A stretch of DNA of 64,000 nucleotides, taken from assembly GCA_014607495.2 (NCBI GenBank), contig CP053153.1, forward strand, positions 13,206,001 to 13,270,000, written 5' to 3'. The notes below the pieces were generated by a model, which saw only the letters and a program-made list of their open reading frames with translations, made no database searches and was not told the origin of the DNA. Source of the stretch: Carposina sasakii (taxonomy: Eukaryota; Arthropoda; Insecta; Lepidoptera; Carposinidae). A program made the translations under genes and the position numbers. Shown one piece after another: positions 46,669-57,475 of this stretch. Positions within the stretch are counted from its first letter, which is position 1. Each line of letters starts with the position of its first letter.

Positions 46669-47054
46669 TCCGGATGATTTTTGGTCGTCAACGTTCCCGA
46701 AAACTACGGAATCTCATCATCATCACGATCATTTTTCTTCATGGAAGCAAACCTGGAAAGTGTCTGGTTTCCAAGATATTAGGGTCCAAAGTTGAGTAAA
46801 TAGACTGCGTTTTTCTGCATAATGCACATAGACGCGCGTAACAAGATTTTTTCACGACAAATAATTAATATCTGTCTGATAAAACTAGCATAAACACTGG
46901 ACACTATGAATTTCGCCCGATCAAGTAATTCAATTATTTTTTAAAATTTCATCGTTTCCCTGCATTTTTTGGCATAAACCTTAGCATAAACTTACTTTAT
47001 TTGATGTATAGAGTATGTACCCTTCGTTAAGGGTGGCAACGAAAAAACATCCTG
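46669..47054. mobile_element. MITE, TA-target type, copy B
   Basis: Close match to copy A at 740-1120 over the whole length, with TA at both ends and CATCCTG at the right terminus. Confidence 0.75.
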
Positions 47055-47200
47055 TATATGTAGGTATGTTATATACTTATAGATAAGGTAAAGGACAACT
47101 TTATATAAAAGTTTCGTATCTTTGATTGTTTATGTTTATCTTTTGTACAAAAAGATTGACGTCAATATTCTACCTCATAGTTAGCATTAGTTACTTTACC

Positions 47201-47463
47201 CACATAGCGGTGATAGCCCAATGGTTAAGACGTGCGCCTTTCAGTCGGGAGGCGTGAGTTCAATACCAGTCACGGGCATGTACCACTGAATTTATTTCAT
47301 GTACGGATTTTTCTAAAAATTGTTATTTAGCTCTACCTGAGAAGGGTTGGTGTCAGGCAGGTAGGTAAAAACAAATGCCAAAACTTTGGTAATGTAAGTT
47401 TCGAAAGAAACCATATTGCGCCGACTCCATAATAATGGATAAGGTCAGGAAGATGATGATGTG
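47201..47463 (+). mobile_element. tRNA-derived SINE
   Basis: The A box TAGCCCAATGG and B-box-like GAGTTCAATACC lie in a tRNA-related head (CGGTGATAGCCCAATGG...CAGTCACGGG). An unrelated body follows, and a GATGATGATG tail ends it. ACTTTACC occurs at both edges (47193-47200 and 47464-47471), consistent with a target duplication. Such heads are common in noctuid and other moth SINEs. Confidence 0.85.
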
Positions 47464-48149
47464 ACTTTACCAACGGCCCGGTAAGAGTAGATTTATTACA
47501 ATTCTACAGTTTTATTATGAAAAGCTTTTACTCTGTTTCGACCAAACAAGTAAGACTTGTGCTCAAAACGTAATTAGAAGCAAAGTTATCTGAAGTTACT
47601 TTTGGGCACAATGCGTATGTTTTGTCCAGTTATCAATAATGACCTACCCATAGGCGCTAGTGGGCTTATAATTCTGAAACTGTGTCATATATCTTAGTTA
47701 AATTCCATAAAAATCTGTCGGTCTCTGTTATTGAAACGGACTATAAAACTGATATTAAAAACATCAACCGTTCTATTGAATGCTCGTGACTAAAAATGTT
47801 TATAATAAAATCCGAACACGATAAAAGAGTTTATGAATAAATATAAATAAAGGCGACGCAAACCGGTTTAACAGGATTAATTTTACAAGATTTAAGAAAA
47901 CCGGTTTCAACTATAGTTAATCCATCCATTTGGAGTAAGTATATTTTAAATTGTTTATGGATTGCTCGTCAGGATACACGTTCTAGAAGAGAACGTTAAG
48001 AAGATTTAGGTAAATTGTGTAATTTTTATTTATTAAGGTAAATAATATTTATGTATTTTCAAAGTTAACCTTTTTGCTGCATCTTATTACATACACGTGC
48101 ATTGCGCAGGCGATCATACAGCTACGCTTAGCAAAGCGGGGCTAGATGT

Positions 48150-48238
48150 ACGAGATCAGTGACAGACAAGTTGCTAGCTTATTGCCTGAGAGAACGCCCC
48201 TGAGTTCCTCAGATGACATTTATGATATGCACGTATTC
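48150..48238 (-). repeat. Dispersed repeat (left part), split by hAT MITE
   Basis: An inverted copy of the repeat at 26775. It is cut at ACGTATTC and resumes at about 48556 with ACGTATTCTAGTGAAGCCCC, the complement of CTTCACTAGAATAC. Confidence 0.6.
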
Positions 48239-48555
48239 TAGGGTTGCCAACCGTCCTGTTTTCCCAGTTTTTAAGCATCGTCCTGAGTTTTAAAGTCCTG
48301 ACACATTCGCTGTCGGCAGATTTTCTAAGGGTACCTACATCGTGCAAATAAGCGTCTGCGGCACCTCTAGAAAGCCTAAAAGAAACAAAAATGTAGTCAA
48401 AGTTAAAGGCCTATGTTTTCAAGTTCGCACACCACTAACTCCTTCCAATCGTATTGTTACTGGGCTCGCACATGTATAGTCCTGGCTTTTAATCGAAATG
48501 TCCCGGTATTTCTTCCTCAAATCCTAGTTTTCAAAGTTTTGAGATGGCAACCCTA
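48239..48555. mobile_element. hAT MITE with perfect 8-bp target duplication
   Basis: A 317-bp element, TAGGGTTGCCA at the left and TGGCAACCCTA at the right, flanked exactly by ACGTATTC (48231-48238 and 48556-48563). The interior has CCTG and GTCC-rich subterminal motifs and no coding frame. Confidence 0.9.
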
Positions 48556-49732
48556 ACGTATTCTAGTGAAGCCCCGCATCATCATAGGTTTCTTCTTCCA
48601 AGGTCAAAATTGAAGTTCACACCCAACTATTAAAAAAAATATCTGTAGTCAAAGTTCTAAATCCAAAAATTCTAAATAATCCATCGTAGGATGGCAGAAC
48701 AGAGCGAGCGAGTAACAAATCAATACTTTTTCCCAGCAAACACTACCCCAATGCACGCAACTAATTCATACAGCCTAGAACGCATATAAATAACTACATA
48801 CACACATACAGACACAGTCAGCCGACCAATGGGAGATGCGAACGTAGTACTTTCTGTCCATGTGTTGGAGTTTATCATTGGTGTGTGTGTAAATGCGTAA
48901 GGGGTGCGTTCCCTTAGCATTGCATTTACTGTGAAACTCGATGCATTTTATTATTAACTATTTGATCTGTAGTCCGAGACGTATATAATTTATGGTGCAA
49001 TTCGTTTGGGTGCGAATTCTTTTCGGTAATAATATGGGTGCAACTTTATTGGTTATATTTTTTGTTAATCTCCTTTAGTACACTGATGGCGGTAAATAAT
49101 TATGAACAAAACATATTTGTGATTGCCATTTGTTTTGGATTTGATAGAGTTCTTAATATGTTCCTTTAGCTCTGAAATTATTTTTAAATTTAAAAAAAGT
49201 TGAATTTATGATTGAATTATTCGTATACACACATACGAGTATTACAGTGTTAGCCTTTATGTGTGTAAGTACATAGGTTAATTCTGTCGATCCCCGTCTA
49301 CCATGTAACATTCTGAAATCATGGCACCCATAAAATACCCAATAAAGAATATAACAAAGAATAAATGCAGGTACTAAAGAACTCTTGATCATTTTTTTTT
49401 TCATATTTTTACATAGTTCACGAGATCATAATAATTATAGTTACTTACATGTAAGACATTGTAAGAAAAGGCAATTCCAATAAGTATTCCAAGACGTGTT
49501 GCGTAAGGGTGGTTGCACACCACGCGTGCCCGCGCATACCCCACGCTGTTCTCAAGTGCACTTTCTGCACGTTATTTACCAGTGCGTGCGTGTATTTAAA
49601 ACAATAGTGCTTTGAATATTTTTGCAGGAAAATATCATTGTTATGATGAGCATGGAGAAAAAAATATATCTATGTAGCATGAACATTTCTAAATGAGGTT
49701 ATTTGTTTGCAAACTATAGCTTTTTTTGGGTA

Positions 49733-50042
49733 CTAGTGGACGCCACGCGACTCCGTCCGCGTGGGCTACAGAAAAAACAAAATGTCGAAATTATCCGGGA
49801 TAAAAACATTTTCCCGGGATAAAAAGTAGCCTATATGTTAAGTGGGGCCTGTCACAATATATTCCTGAAAACTGCATCAAAATCGGTTCAGCCGTTTCTG
49901 AGATTAGCGTGCACAAACGCACAGACAAACAGATAAAAATTCCAATAATCATTCTTTTGGGTACCATTGCGTTGATAAAGGTCTCCTATTATATTTTTTC
50001 TCATATATCTTCCATGTACAGACAGAGATCCGTTACATTTTT
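49733..50042 (+). repeat. Dispersed retroposon copy used as DIRS target
   Basis: Same family and subfamily as 30000-30315 (inverted). Its last bases (ATTTTTATTA and TATGTGTAGATTA) continue on the far side of the DIRS element at 54873-54895. Confidence 0.75.
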
Positions 50043-50052
50043 ATTACATTTC

Positions 50053-50201
50053 GTACGTTTCATTCTTTGATATATTTTTAACACATGTAGTACTTTTATT
50101 GTACTGGCAACTTCGCACAATTTCAGAGTGGGTAATTCGAAAACAGAACTACCCTACAACCTACGACACTATTCCTAGTCTACCGATAATTTCCTTCATT
50201 C
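50053..50201 (+). repeat. DIRS left inverted terminal repeat
   Basis: Inverted copy of 54674-54822. The only differences I see are three bases in one short block (TCTTTGAT here against TCGAAGAT). About 10 further element bases lie outside it. Confidence 0.9.
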
Positions 50202-50292
50202 TTTTTTTGTGCGCGGCAACGAGCACACGTTTTCAATTCTAGTATTATAGTTTAGTTTATTCTATTTTTCAAATTTATTATCAGAGTATAAC

Positions 50293-50425
50293 ATGCCTAA
50301 ACGCAAAGCTTCTAGTGAAATTAACTATTACTTAAATAAAATTAAGAAATTAAAAGAAAGCCAAAACAAGAAGCGAACTAGAGTGATTCTTTATTCCTCA
50401 TCGTCAGATTCTGAGGAAAATGAAG
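50293..50425 (+). CDS. DIRS Gag-like protein, exon 1
   Basis: ATG 50293 opens MPKRKASSEINYYLNKIKKL, a Lys-rich N-terminus, then SSSSDSEENEG. Reading on directly meets a stop within five codons, but GTAAG at 50426 is a good donor. Splicing to the acceptor at 50927 keeps the frame with exon 2 (phase 1). Confidence 0.65.
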
Positions 50426-50927
50426 GTAAGAAAATATAATGATCTCTTATTAAATATTCTTGTACACGAGTCAAAATGTTCTAAGACAAGTTCTGTATAA
50501 TTTTTTTGTGAACTAAAATAAGCATCTTTAAGTTAACCTGGAGGATATCACAATGAGGGTATCACGAAGGTTTAACATGATGCATAAAAATTAACCGGGA
50601 GGTTGACTGCGGGTCAACACGACGGTATTCAGAATAAGCATCTTTAAGTTAACCTGGAGGATATCACAATGAGGGTATCACGAAGGTTTAACATGATGCA
50701 TAAAATTAACCGGGAGGTTGACTGCGGGTCAACACGACGGTATTCAGAATAAGCATCTTTAAGTTAACCTGGAGGATATCACAATGAGGGTATCACGAAG
50801 GTTTAACATGATGCATAAAATTAACCGGGAGGTTGACTGCGGGTCAACACGACGGTATTCAGAATATAGTGTGTATAGTTAGATATTCAATGATATATAA
50901 AATAAAATTCACATATAATTGTTCTAG
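50426..50927 (+). other. Predicted spliceosomal intron in DIRS Gag
   Basis: 502 bp, GTAAGAAAAT to TTGTTCTAG. It contains several stops in every frame, joins two Gag coding parts in exact phase and holds the minisatellite at 50517-50862. Introns inside DIRS-like elements have been reported before, as I recall, but are uncommon among retrotransposons. Confidence 0.6.
50517..50862 (+). repeat. Three-unit minisatellite, about 115-bp units
   Basis: Units start at 50517, 50633 and 50748 with AATAAGCATCTTTAAGTTAA. They are identical except for one A in an A run (116, 115, 115 bp). Each unit contains GGTTGACTGCGGGTCAAC, able to form a small hairpin. Confidence 0.92.
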
Positions 50928-51835
50928 ACGGAACCGCACAAGATGATGTAATTCAATACACCTCAGCAACAGAGTCCCAAGAGAAACTGGAAAATACTCC
51001 GGTAGAAGTTAATATAACCCCGGAAGCTCAAAACGAGACACCTGACCTCGACCCGGAGCTTTTATTAGCGTTGGATGATACAACGGACAAGCAACCGATG
51101 TTTGGTGAAAAAATTCACCACACTCTGGCACAACGCTGGTTGCCTATATTAGCGAAGGGACTAAATAAAGACCCAAAGGAAAAATTGCTAAAAAAATACC
51201 AGGTACCTGAAAATTGTCAATTACTAAAAGCACCGACATTAAACGCCGAAATAAAAGCTGCTGTATCTGATATCACTAAAAATCGCGATAAAAATATTCA
51301 GTTAAAGCAAGACCAATTAGGGCTTGGAATAACAGCAATTAATAAAGCCATTACATTACTCCTCCTTGGAGATGACAAGATAAAAGCAATAGAGGGACTG
51401 TCGGATAGCTGCAGGATCTTGACTGACGTACATTACATAGAAACAGAGCTCAGAACAAAACTTATAACACCTTGCCTCGATAAATCCTTTACGCCATTAA
51501 TCAAAGATCATGAACGAGACAGCACGCTCTTTGGTGATAAACTATCGGAGACCATAAAAGCCTCAAAGGCTATTTCCAGACAAGGTCTACAAATTAAGAA
51601 ACCGACACATAAGACAGCACCTGCACATACAAATGGCCCATCCACTTCAAGATCTAGCCTTCCGGGAAACGAGATTCGCCCCCTTCGTTACACATCAGGG
51701 AACAGGGGGGGGCGCGGAGGCTTTCCACGAACAACGACATCATACAGACGCGGAGCCACATCGACGACGACACTGACACGATCTCGTGCCTACTCGAACC
51801 AGAGCAGTCAGCAGCGAGCCTACACGCGACATTAG
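50928..51835 (+). CDS. DIRS Gag-like protein, exon 2
   Basis: About 302 codons, ending at TAG 51833-51835. It includes an acidic stretch (DLDPELLLALDDTTDKQPMF), a helical central part (KDPKEKLLKKYQVPENCQLL) and an Arg/Gly-rich tail (GNRGGRGGFPRT), which is a likely nucleic-acid-binding end. The open frame continues upstream of any methionine to the acceptor, supporting the splice. It is intact, unlike the pol region. Confidence 0.8.
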
Positions 51836-52617
51836 ATAAACAGGTACATGCGGGTCGCCTGCAATATTTTTATGATAACTGGATGAAAATCACTAATAAT
51901 AAATTAGTTCTTTCCTGGATAAAAAATGGCTACAAAATACCTTTTTCGAAAAAAGTTTACCAAAATAGTGTACCCTATAGTAATAATTTTACCACAGCAG
52001 AAATGCGTGATATGTCTAAGGCAATTAACAATTTATTAGACTTAGGCGCAATATACAAGTGTGAGCCACAGACAGATCAATTTATCTCTAAAATATTTTT
52101 AGCTCCTAAAGCCAACGGCGGCAAAAGATTTATATCTGTTATATACCTAGACGATCTTTTATGCATCGGCCACACACATTCTGAATGTTTATATAATGTA
52201 ACGGAAACAGTGGCACTACTTGAAAGCTTAGGATTTGTTATAAATTATGAAAAAAGTTCGTTACGACCTTTACAACAGACAAAGTTTCTGGGCTTTATTT
52301 ATAACACTCTTGACATGACATTATCATTACCTATGGATAAAAGATTATATATACTAAAAATAGTTAAGAAATTTCAATCCTTACCATTATGCACTATAAA
52401 AGATCTTGCTTGTCTCATTGGTACCCTTACTGCAGCATGCCCAGCAGTTAAATACGGCTGGGTTTACACTAAACGTCTCGAGCAAATTAAATACTTAGCA
52501 TTACAAATATATAAAACATACGAAGCTAAATTTCGTCCTTCATCTATAATATTGCCTGACCTAGAATGGTGGTCAAAAAAATATTTTATCGACATCAACC
52601 CCATTAAAATCGAGTAG
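51832..52617 (+). pseudogene. DIRS reverse transcriptase, internally deleted
   Basis: The frame overlaps the Gag end in another phase and reads GRLQYFYDNWMKITNNK then GYKIPFSK, typical of the DIRS RT N-terminus. From NGGKRF it jumps straight to SVIYLDD. The catalytic YLDD (motif C) is present, but the first catalytic aspartate block and the fingers/palm region between are missing. This is a deletion of roughly 100 or more residues that preserved the frame. The thumb region (QTKFLGFIYNT) follows. A TAG at 52615-52617 ends the frame; the RNase H frame begins one base later. Confidence 0.8.
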
Positions 52618-54199
52618 TTTTGAACTAGAGATCTTTACAGATGCATCCAGGTCTGGCTGGGGTGCATTTTGTAAAAATCAAAGAATAAATGGGAAATGGA
52701 AAGCTAGTGAAATAAATTTTCATATTAATTTTCTAGAGTTGCTTGCAGTATTTTTTGGACTCAAATGCTTTGCACATAATATCCGAAACTGTTCTATTTT
52801 ATTACGTATTGACAACACTACGGCGTTGAGTTACGTTAATCGCATGGGTGGCATAAAGTATCCTCATCTAAATGATTTAGCGCGATAAATTTGGCAATGG
52901 TGCTAGAAGCGAAATATATGGTTATCTGCTTCTTATATTAAAAGTAAAGACAATAGAGAAGCTGATGAAGAGTCCCGAAAGGTTAATACGGACATTGAGT
53001 GGACATTAACAGATGAAGTATTTAATATACTAGTAACGGATTTAGGTAAGCCAGATATCGATTTATTCGCTTCTCGCACTAATGCCAAATGCCAAAGATA
53101 TGTGTCGTGGAAGGCAGATCCAGATGCAGTTGCTGTGGATGCCTTCACTATCTCGTGGAAGGGCGTATACTTTTACGCTTTTCCACCATTCCCACTCGTA
53201 TTAAAGGTCTTGGAAAAAATTATATTGGACAAGGCTGAAGGCATTCTTATATTTCCATACTGGCCTTCCCAGCCGTGGTTCCCACTGTTACAAAGAATAG
53301 TTACATCCGATATTAGTTTTATAAATCCTGGGTGCAGCCAAACTCTCAGGGACGCGTTCCTGAAACGAGGTGTCCCTATCGAATCATTGGACCTTATGAT
53401 GGCTTCTTTGTCGAAAAATACTTTGCAACAATATGGTGTCTCCTACAAGTATTGGTGGCAGTACTGCACTGAGGCAAATATAGATCCATACACATGTTCC
53501 GTTCCAAGAATGTTGACTTTTTTGACAAAACTGTTTAATAAAGGTGCGGCTTATGGCACCTTGAATAGTCATCGTTCGGCTCTAAGTTTGCTTTTCGGAG
53601 ATGAGTCAGGATCTCATGACCAAATTAAAAGACTATTGAAAGGTATATATAAATTAAGGCCCAATATTCCAAAATACGCATCCACATGGGACCCTCATAC
53701 AGTTTTGCAATATATTACCTCATGGGGCCCTAATAAGGATTTAACTCTGCCAAAAATTTCTAAGAAACTCGTAATATTGCTGGCCTTATGTACTGCGCAT
53801 AGAGCACAGACACTTTCTCTCATTAAAGCTAATAATATCCATATCAGCCTGAACGGTATAAAAATTGTAATTTCAGATATTATAAAAACATCAGCAGCTA
53901 GGCGCGACCAGCCAATTCTGTTCTTGCCTTATTTTACAGAAAATATCAATATATGTCCTGCTACAGTTTTGCAAGATTATTTGTTAGTTACAAATGATTT
54001 AAGACCGAACACAGTCGAAAATCTCATAATAACGTCTAGAAGACCATATAAGTCTGTTAGCACCCAAACCATTAGCCGATGGATTAAGGAGATCCTGGCG
54101 GAAGCCGGGGTGGATGTGACAGCATGGAGTTCTCATAGCACACGACACGCTGCCACATCTACAGCGCGAGCGCAGGGTGTCTCATTAGACGTTAATTAG
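52616..54199 (+). pseudogene. DIRS RNase H, DIRS domain and tyrosine recombinase, interrupted
   Basis: One frame runs from FTDASRSGWGAFC (RNase H) through two in-frame stops (TAA 52886-52888, TAG 52904-52906). It continues with KPDIDLFASRTNAKC and DAFTISWKGVYFYAFPPF (the segment typical between RNase H and recombinase in DIRS pol). It ends with the recombinase: catalytic arginine in HRAQT (53801-53803) and the HSTRH box (54134-54148). The frame then hits a stop at about 54197 before the catalytic tyrosine, which lies in another frame at 54246-54248. Confidence 0.8.
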
Positions 54200-54314
54200 G
54201 AGAACTGCTGGCTGGTCGCAGGCCTCAGAAACATTTGGTAAATTCTATAACCGTCCAGTGACTGATGATGCTCACTTTGCAAGATCAGTCTTTCTGTCCA
54301 ATCAATCATCATAA
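54200..54314 (+). pseudogene. DIRS recombinase C-terminal end, in shifted frame
   Basis: In the frame left by removing one A near 54193-54198, translation reads RRTAGWSQASETFGKFYNRP and on to a stop at 54312-54314. The FYNRP tyrosine fits the nucleophile of phage-integrase-type recombinases. Only the frameshift separates it from the rest. Confidence 0.8.
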
Positions 54315-54493
54315 ATTTAAAATAATTTATAAGCAGATTTATCACTTGTAAATTAATCTAATTTAAAAAGTTATATTTATGTTATAAATAAAAATTTGTA
54401 AAAATGTAGTGTTCTTTTTTCCCATAATTACAATAATAATTAGGTATACAACTCATTAACCAGGATGCTTGCAAAATTTTCACCTCTAAACAT

Positions 54494-54614
54494 CTACATG
54501 TGTTAAAAATATATCAAAGAATGAAACGTACGAAATGTAATTGGTGATTAAACGAACTTACCTGTAAGTGAAGTTCTATCACAATTATATGAGTACGTTT
54601 CATTCGAAGATATA
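54494..54614 (+). repeat. DIRS internal complementary region
   Basis: 54494-54541 is the exact complement of the left end 50043-50090. 54541-54614 is the complement of the right end from 54803 to about 54873. The two meet at AATGTAAT/TTGGTGATT, so this block records the circle junction. Confidence 0.9.
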
Positions 54615-54673
54615 AGATAAAACCCTCCCTTCCCAGATCCCTTAAAACTAAGAAAATTTTGTGATGCTCTAAA

Positions 54674-54822
54674 GAATGAAGGAAATTATCGGTAGACTAG
54701 GAATAGTGTCGTAGGTTGTAGGGTAGTTCTGTTTTCGAATTACCCACTCTGAAATTGTGCGAAGTTGCCAGTACAATAAAAGTACTACATGTGTTAAAAA
54801 TATATCTTCGAATGAAACGTAC
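54674..54822 (+). repeat. DIRS right inverted terminal repeat
   Basis: Complement of 50053-50201. About 50 further element bases follow outside it (TCATATAATTGTGATAG to AATCACC). Confidence 0.9.
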
Positions 54823-55542
54823 TCATATAATTGTGATAGAACTTCACTTACAGGTAAGTTCGTTTAATCACCATTTTTATTATATGTGTAGATTATTTCT
54901 TATGATTATGATATTTTGTGAATTACTGCATATTGTCACTAGTTAAATAAACCTTACCCTATCTCTATTTCCCTTCGTATATTTAAATATTAAAATGATA
55001 TTTGATACACTACAAGAATACATTACATTAGTTTTTATATTATGAAACATAAAAAATATACAAATTATATTTAAGTGCTACAAATATTCATAATTTCTAA
55101 ACCAAAAGCAACAAACCTACTAAAACGAAACCCGAAGCAAACCGAACAATACTAATCATTACCTAAGCCAGCATTCAATACCGGTATTTTTAAGCCCTAG
55201 TACTTAATAGGGCATAGAAACTTACCCTAGTTCATAGTTTCAGTTCATTAGAGACCCCACTGACACGCGTCGGGGCTATGCAGCGTAAACATCCCCTAGC
55301 CACCCCCCTCCAACCCCCAGGCTCCTGCGTCAAAGCGATCTAATTCTGCACGCGCTGGAATAACTTACGTTTACTTAATAGTGCAAATTGTGCAGTTCCA
55401 TTTGCAGATTCAGCTGAAAGTGAAAATCTCGTAACCGATAAAATTCGTATACTTCCTGGGACACTAAATTCATCATTATGGTCCGAGCTTACTTCGATGG
55501 TAAACTCAGATAAGAAACCACTTTACACTTTGGAGTAAAGTA

Positions 55543-55757
55543 AAGGTAGGGACAAACTGAGACCACGTACGCAACGTATACTACGCATTATGACATCTAG
55601 ACTACGAATTTTATATGAAAATATATGACTTAGAAACACACTTGTCGTATGCAACGTTGCGTATGATAAGTGTATTTCCAAGCATATATATTTCGTAGCC
55701 TAGATGTCATAATGCGTAGCATACGTTGCGTACGTGTGCTCAGTTTGTCCCCACCTT
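55543..55757. repeat. Foldback element, family F5
   Basis: The arms pair over more than 60 bp: AAGGTAGGGACAAACTGAG, CACGTACGCAACGTATACTA and CATTATGACATCTAGACTAC on the left are complemented on the right with few mismatches. CpG-rich arms resemble F4 in style but not in sequence. Confidence 0.7.
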
Positions 55758-56017
55758 AACTCCGGCATTACTCCACGTTTATTCATATTAGAGCTTTGTA
55801 TAATATATAGTTAGTAAAGCCTATTAGAAAATAGGCTAAAATATAAAATTGAAGCTAATTTGAAGGTACAATAATTGCAACTTGCCAAAAATCTCTCTTT
55901 TGCGCATGCTGAAAAGCTGTCGTTAGACAGAACACATAAGTCGGTATCTGCGGATCCTACGTTGTATATCGCGCTCTATAACTTATATGTACTCTATGGA
56001 ACTTACGTATTTTTTTT

Positions 56018-56130
56018 ATTTACATACATACATATAATCACGCCTTTATCCCTTACGGAGTAGGCAAAGCACCAAGGGCCGATAGAACCACATGGTGGCA
56101 CCTCTGACCAATTTTGAGGATATAGTTGAG
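56018..56130 (-). repeat. Dispersed repeat fragment
   Basis: ATAATCACGCCTTTATCCCT, TACGGAGTAGGCAAAGCACC and CACATGGTGGCACC are blocks of a common lepidopteran repeat. A related piece lies at 59425-59510 (ACACCTCTTTTCCGGAGGGG). Confidence 0.4.
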
Positions 56131-56451
56131 ATGTACAAGTTCGGTTAGTAGTGACAGGTGGTCAGCCCATCGCCTACAAAACACCAAGACCCTTTTGTCC
56201 CTCTACTGAATTGTACAGTATGCCCGGGAAGAGAAGCAGCTCTTTTTTTTAATTTATTTATTTACTAGTAATAAATTGTATACTCTGTCATATTGTAAAT
56301 ACTTACATAGGTTTAAGTTTTCCTACCAAGACAGAGACATCTGAATTCGTAGCAAATGCTACGCTATACTGCTGCTACGAAAAGTTTGGCAAATGTAGTA
56401 AATTCGTAGACATTCGCGATTTAACTATGTTACTCGTAAGAGCAACACTAT

Positions 56452-56597
56452 GGTCGAATATGACCATCACACTTAAACGTAAATTTAAATTTAGTCAGGT
56501 CTGTCTCTGTCCATCCTTAACATAAATAGTTGAGACAGAAAGGGACAGGTAGGACTAATTCTAAGTTTAGGTTTAAGTGTGACGACCAGAATCGACC
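56452..56597. repeat. Foldback element, family F1
   Basis: GGTCGAATATGACCATCACA at the left and GTGTGACGACCAGAATCGACC at the right are imperfect inverted ends. The interior matches 18450-18595 (TTTAGTCAGGTCTGTCTCTG, AGACAGAAAGGGACAGGTAG). Confidence 0.65.
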
Positions 56598-57475
56598 ATA
56601 CTAACGCACTATCTACATAGTACCTACATATACCTATAGCTTACATGGTATACTGAGTAAATAGACTGAAGCTGGTATATCTCAGTTATCTGTAGAATGT
56701 TTATGAATTCACCTGACTTATCTCATGTAAGCGACATATTATCTTTGTGAGATAATCCTCAACCTATAAATCTTACCTAACACATCTGAAAAAACATAAA
56801 TAATTCAATTAAAAAGCCCTATAAGTCAACTATACATTATTATTACATTAATAAAATAAATTTTTTCTTATCTCCAATACATAGCACTAATGTTACTGGG
56901 TCAGTTTATATGCAGTTACAGGCGTGCATGTGTGCGTGTGGGCTGTGCGTGTGCTATGTCAGCAGGCCACGCCCCCCGCACCGGTAACCTACTGAATGCA
57001 GCCTGCAAGCTTATGTACTGCTGGTACATGCAGGCTTCTGCTTTGTAGTTTAGGTATTATCAGAGGGTTAAGAAAGTATAAGTTGGTATTTGATAAACGT
57101 TTCAATTTTTAGCTTAGAGCTAGTTTTCTAGGATAGGCGGGCACCGTCTTATAGCGGTCTTGAAAGGAACTTTTCACTTGCACCGTAAAGAGGGCGTGTG
57201 TTTATAATCTAGTGTACCTAAGGGTCGTTTCATATCTGACGGAAGATGAGTCGAGCGTATCTCCAGGTACAGGTAAACGCACTAACGCATCATCGGTTGA
57301 GTGTGAAAGGTTGAATATTTTGTAATATATTTGTCTGTTTTGACGTTACGCGGCCAACAGAAACGGATTTTCCGTCAGATGTGAACCGATCCTAAAAGCC
57401 TGTCAAGAGTATGTCACTTCTATCAAATATTTCGTAAGCTTAAAGGTGAACAGTATGCGGAATATCTCACTTATC

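Larger units (their letters stand above)
50043..54873 (+). mobile_element. DIRS1-like tyrosine-recombinase retrotransposon
   Basis: A 4.83-kb element with all DIRS hallmarks: inverted terminal repeats of 149 bp (50053-50201 and 54674-54822) that extend asymmetrically outward, an internal complementary region (54494-54614) joining the two outer ends head to head, and genes in the order Gag, RT, RNase H, DIRS-specific domain, tyrosine recombinase. There is no integrase and no LTR. DIRS elements are thought to replicate through a circular DNA that the recombinase inserts. This copy is damaged: RT lacks its central palm, in-frame stops interrupt the RNase H frame, and a frameshift precedes the recombinase tyrosine. 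The nearly identical ITRs suggest recent activity, probably with proteins supplied by an intact relative. Confidence 0.92.

Noticed and set aside
47208..47285. Functional tRNA gene on the + strand
   Set aside because: It has A- and B-box-like motifs but no proper acceptor pairing, and it is followed by a SINE body and GATGAT tail with a likely target duplication.
50426..50927. CRISPR-like array (three regular repeats)
   Set aside because: The 115-bp units are directly adjacent with no unique spacers, in a eukaryotic retrotransposon intron. It is a minisatellite.
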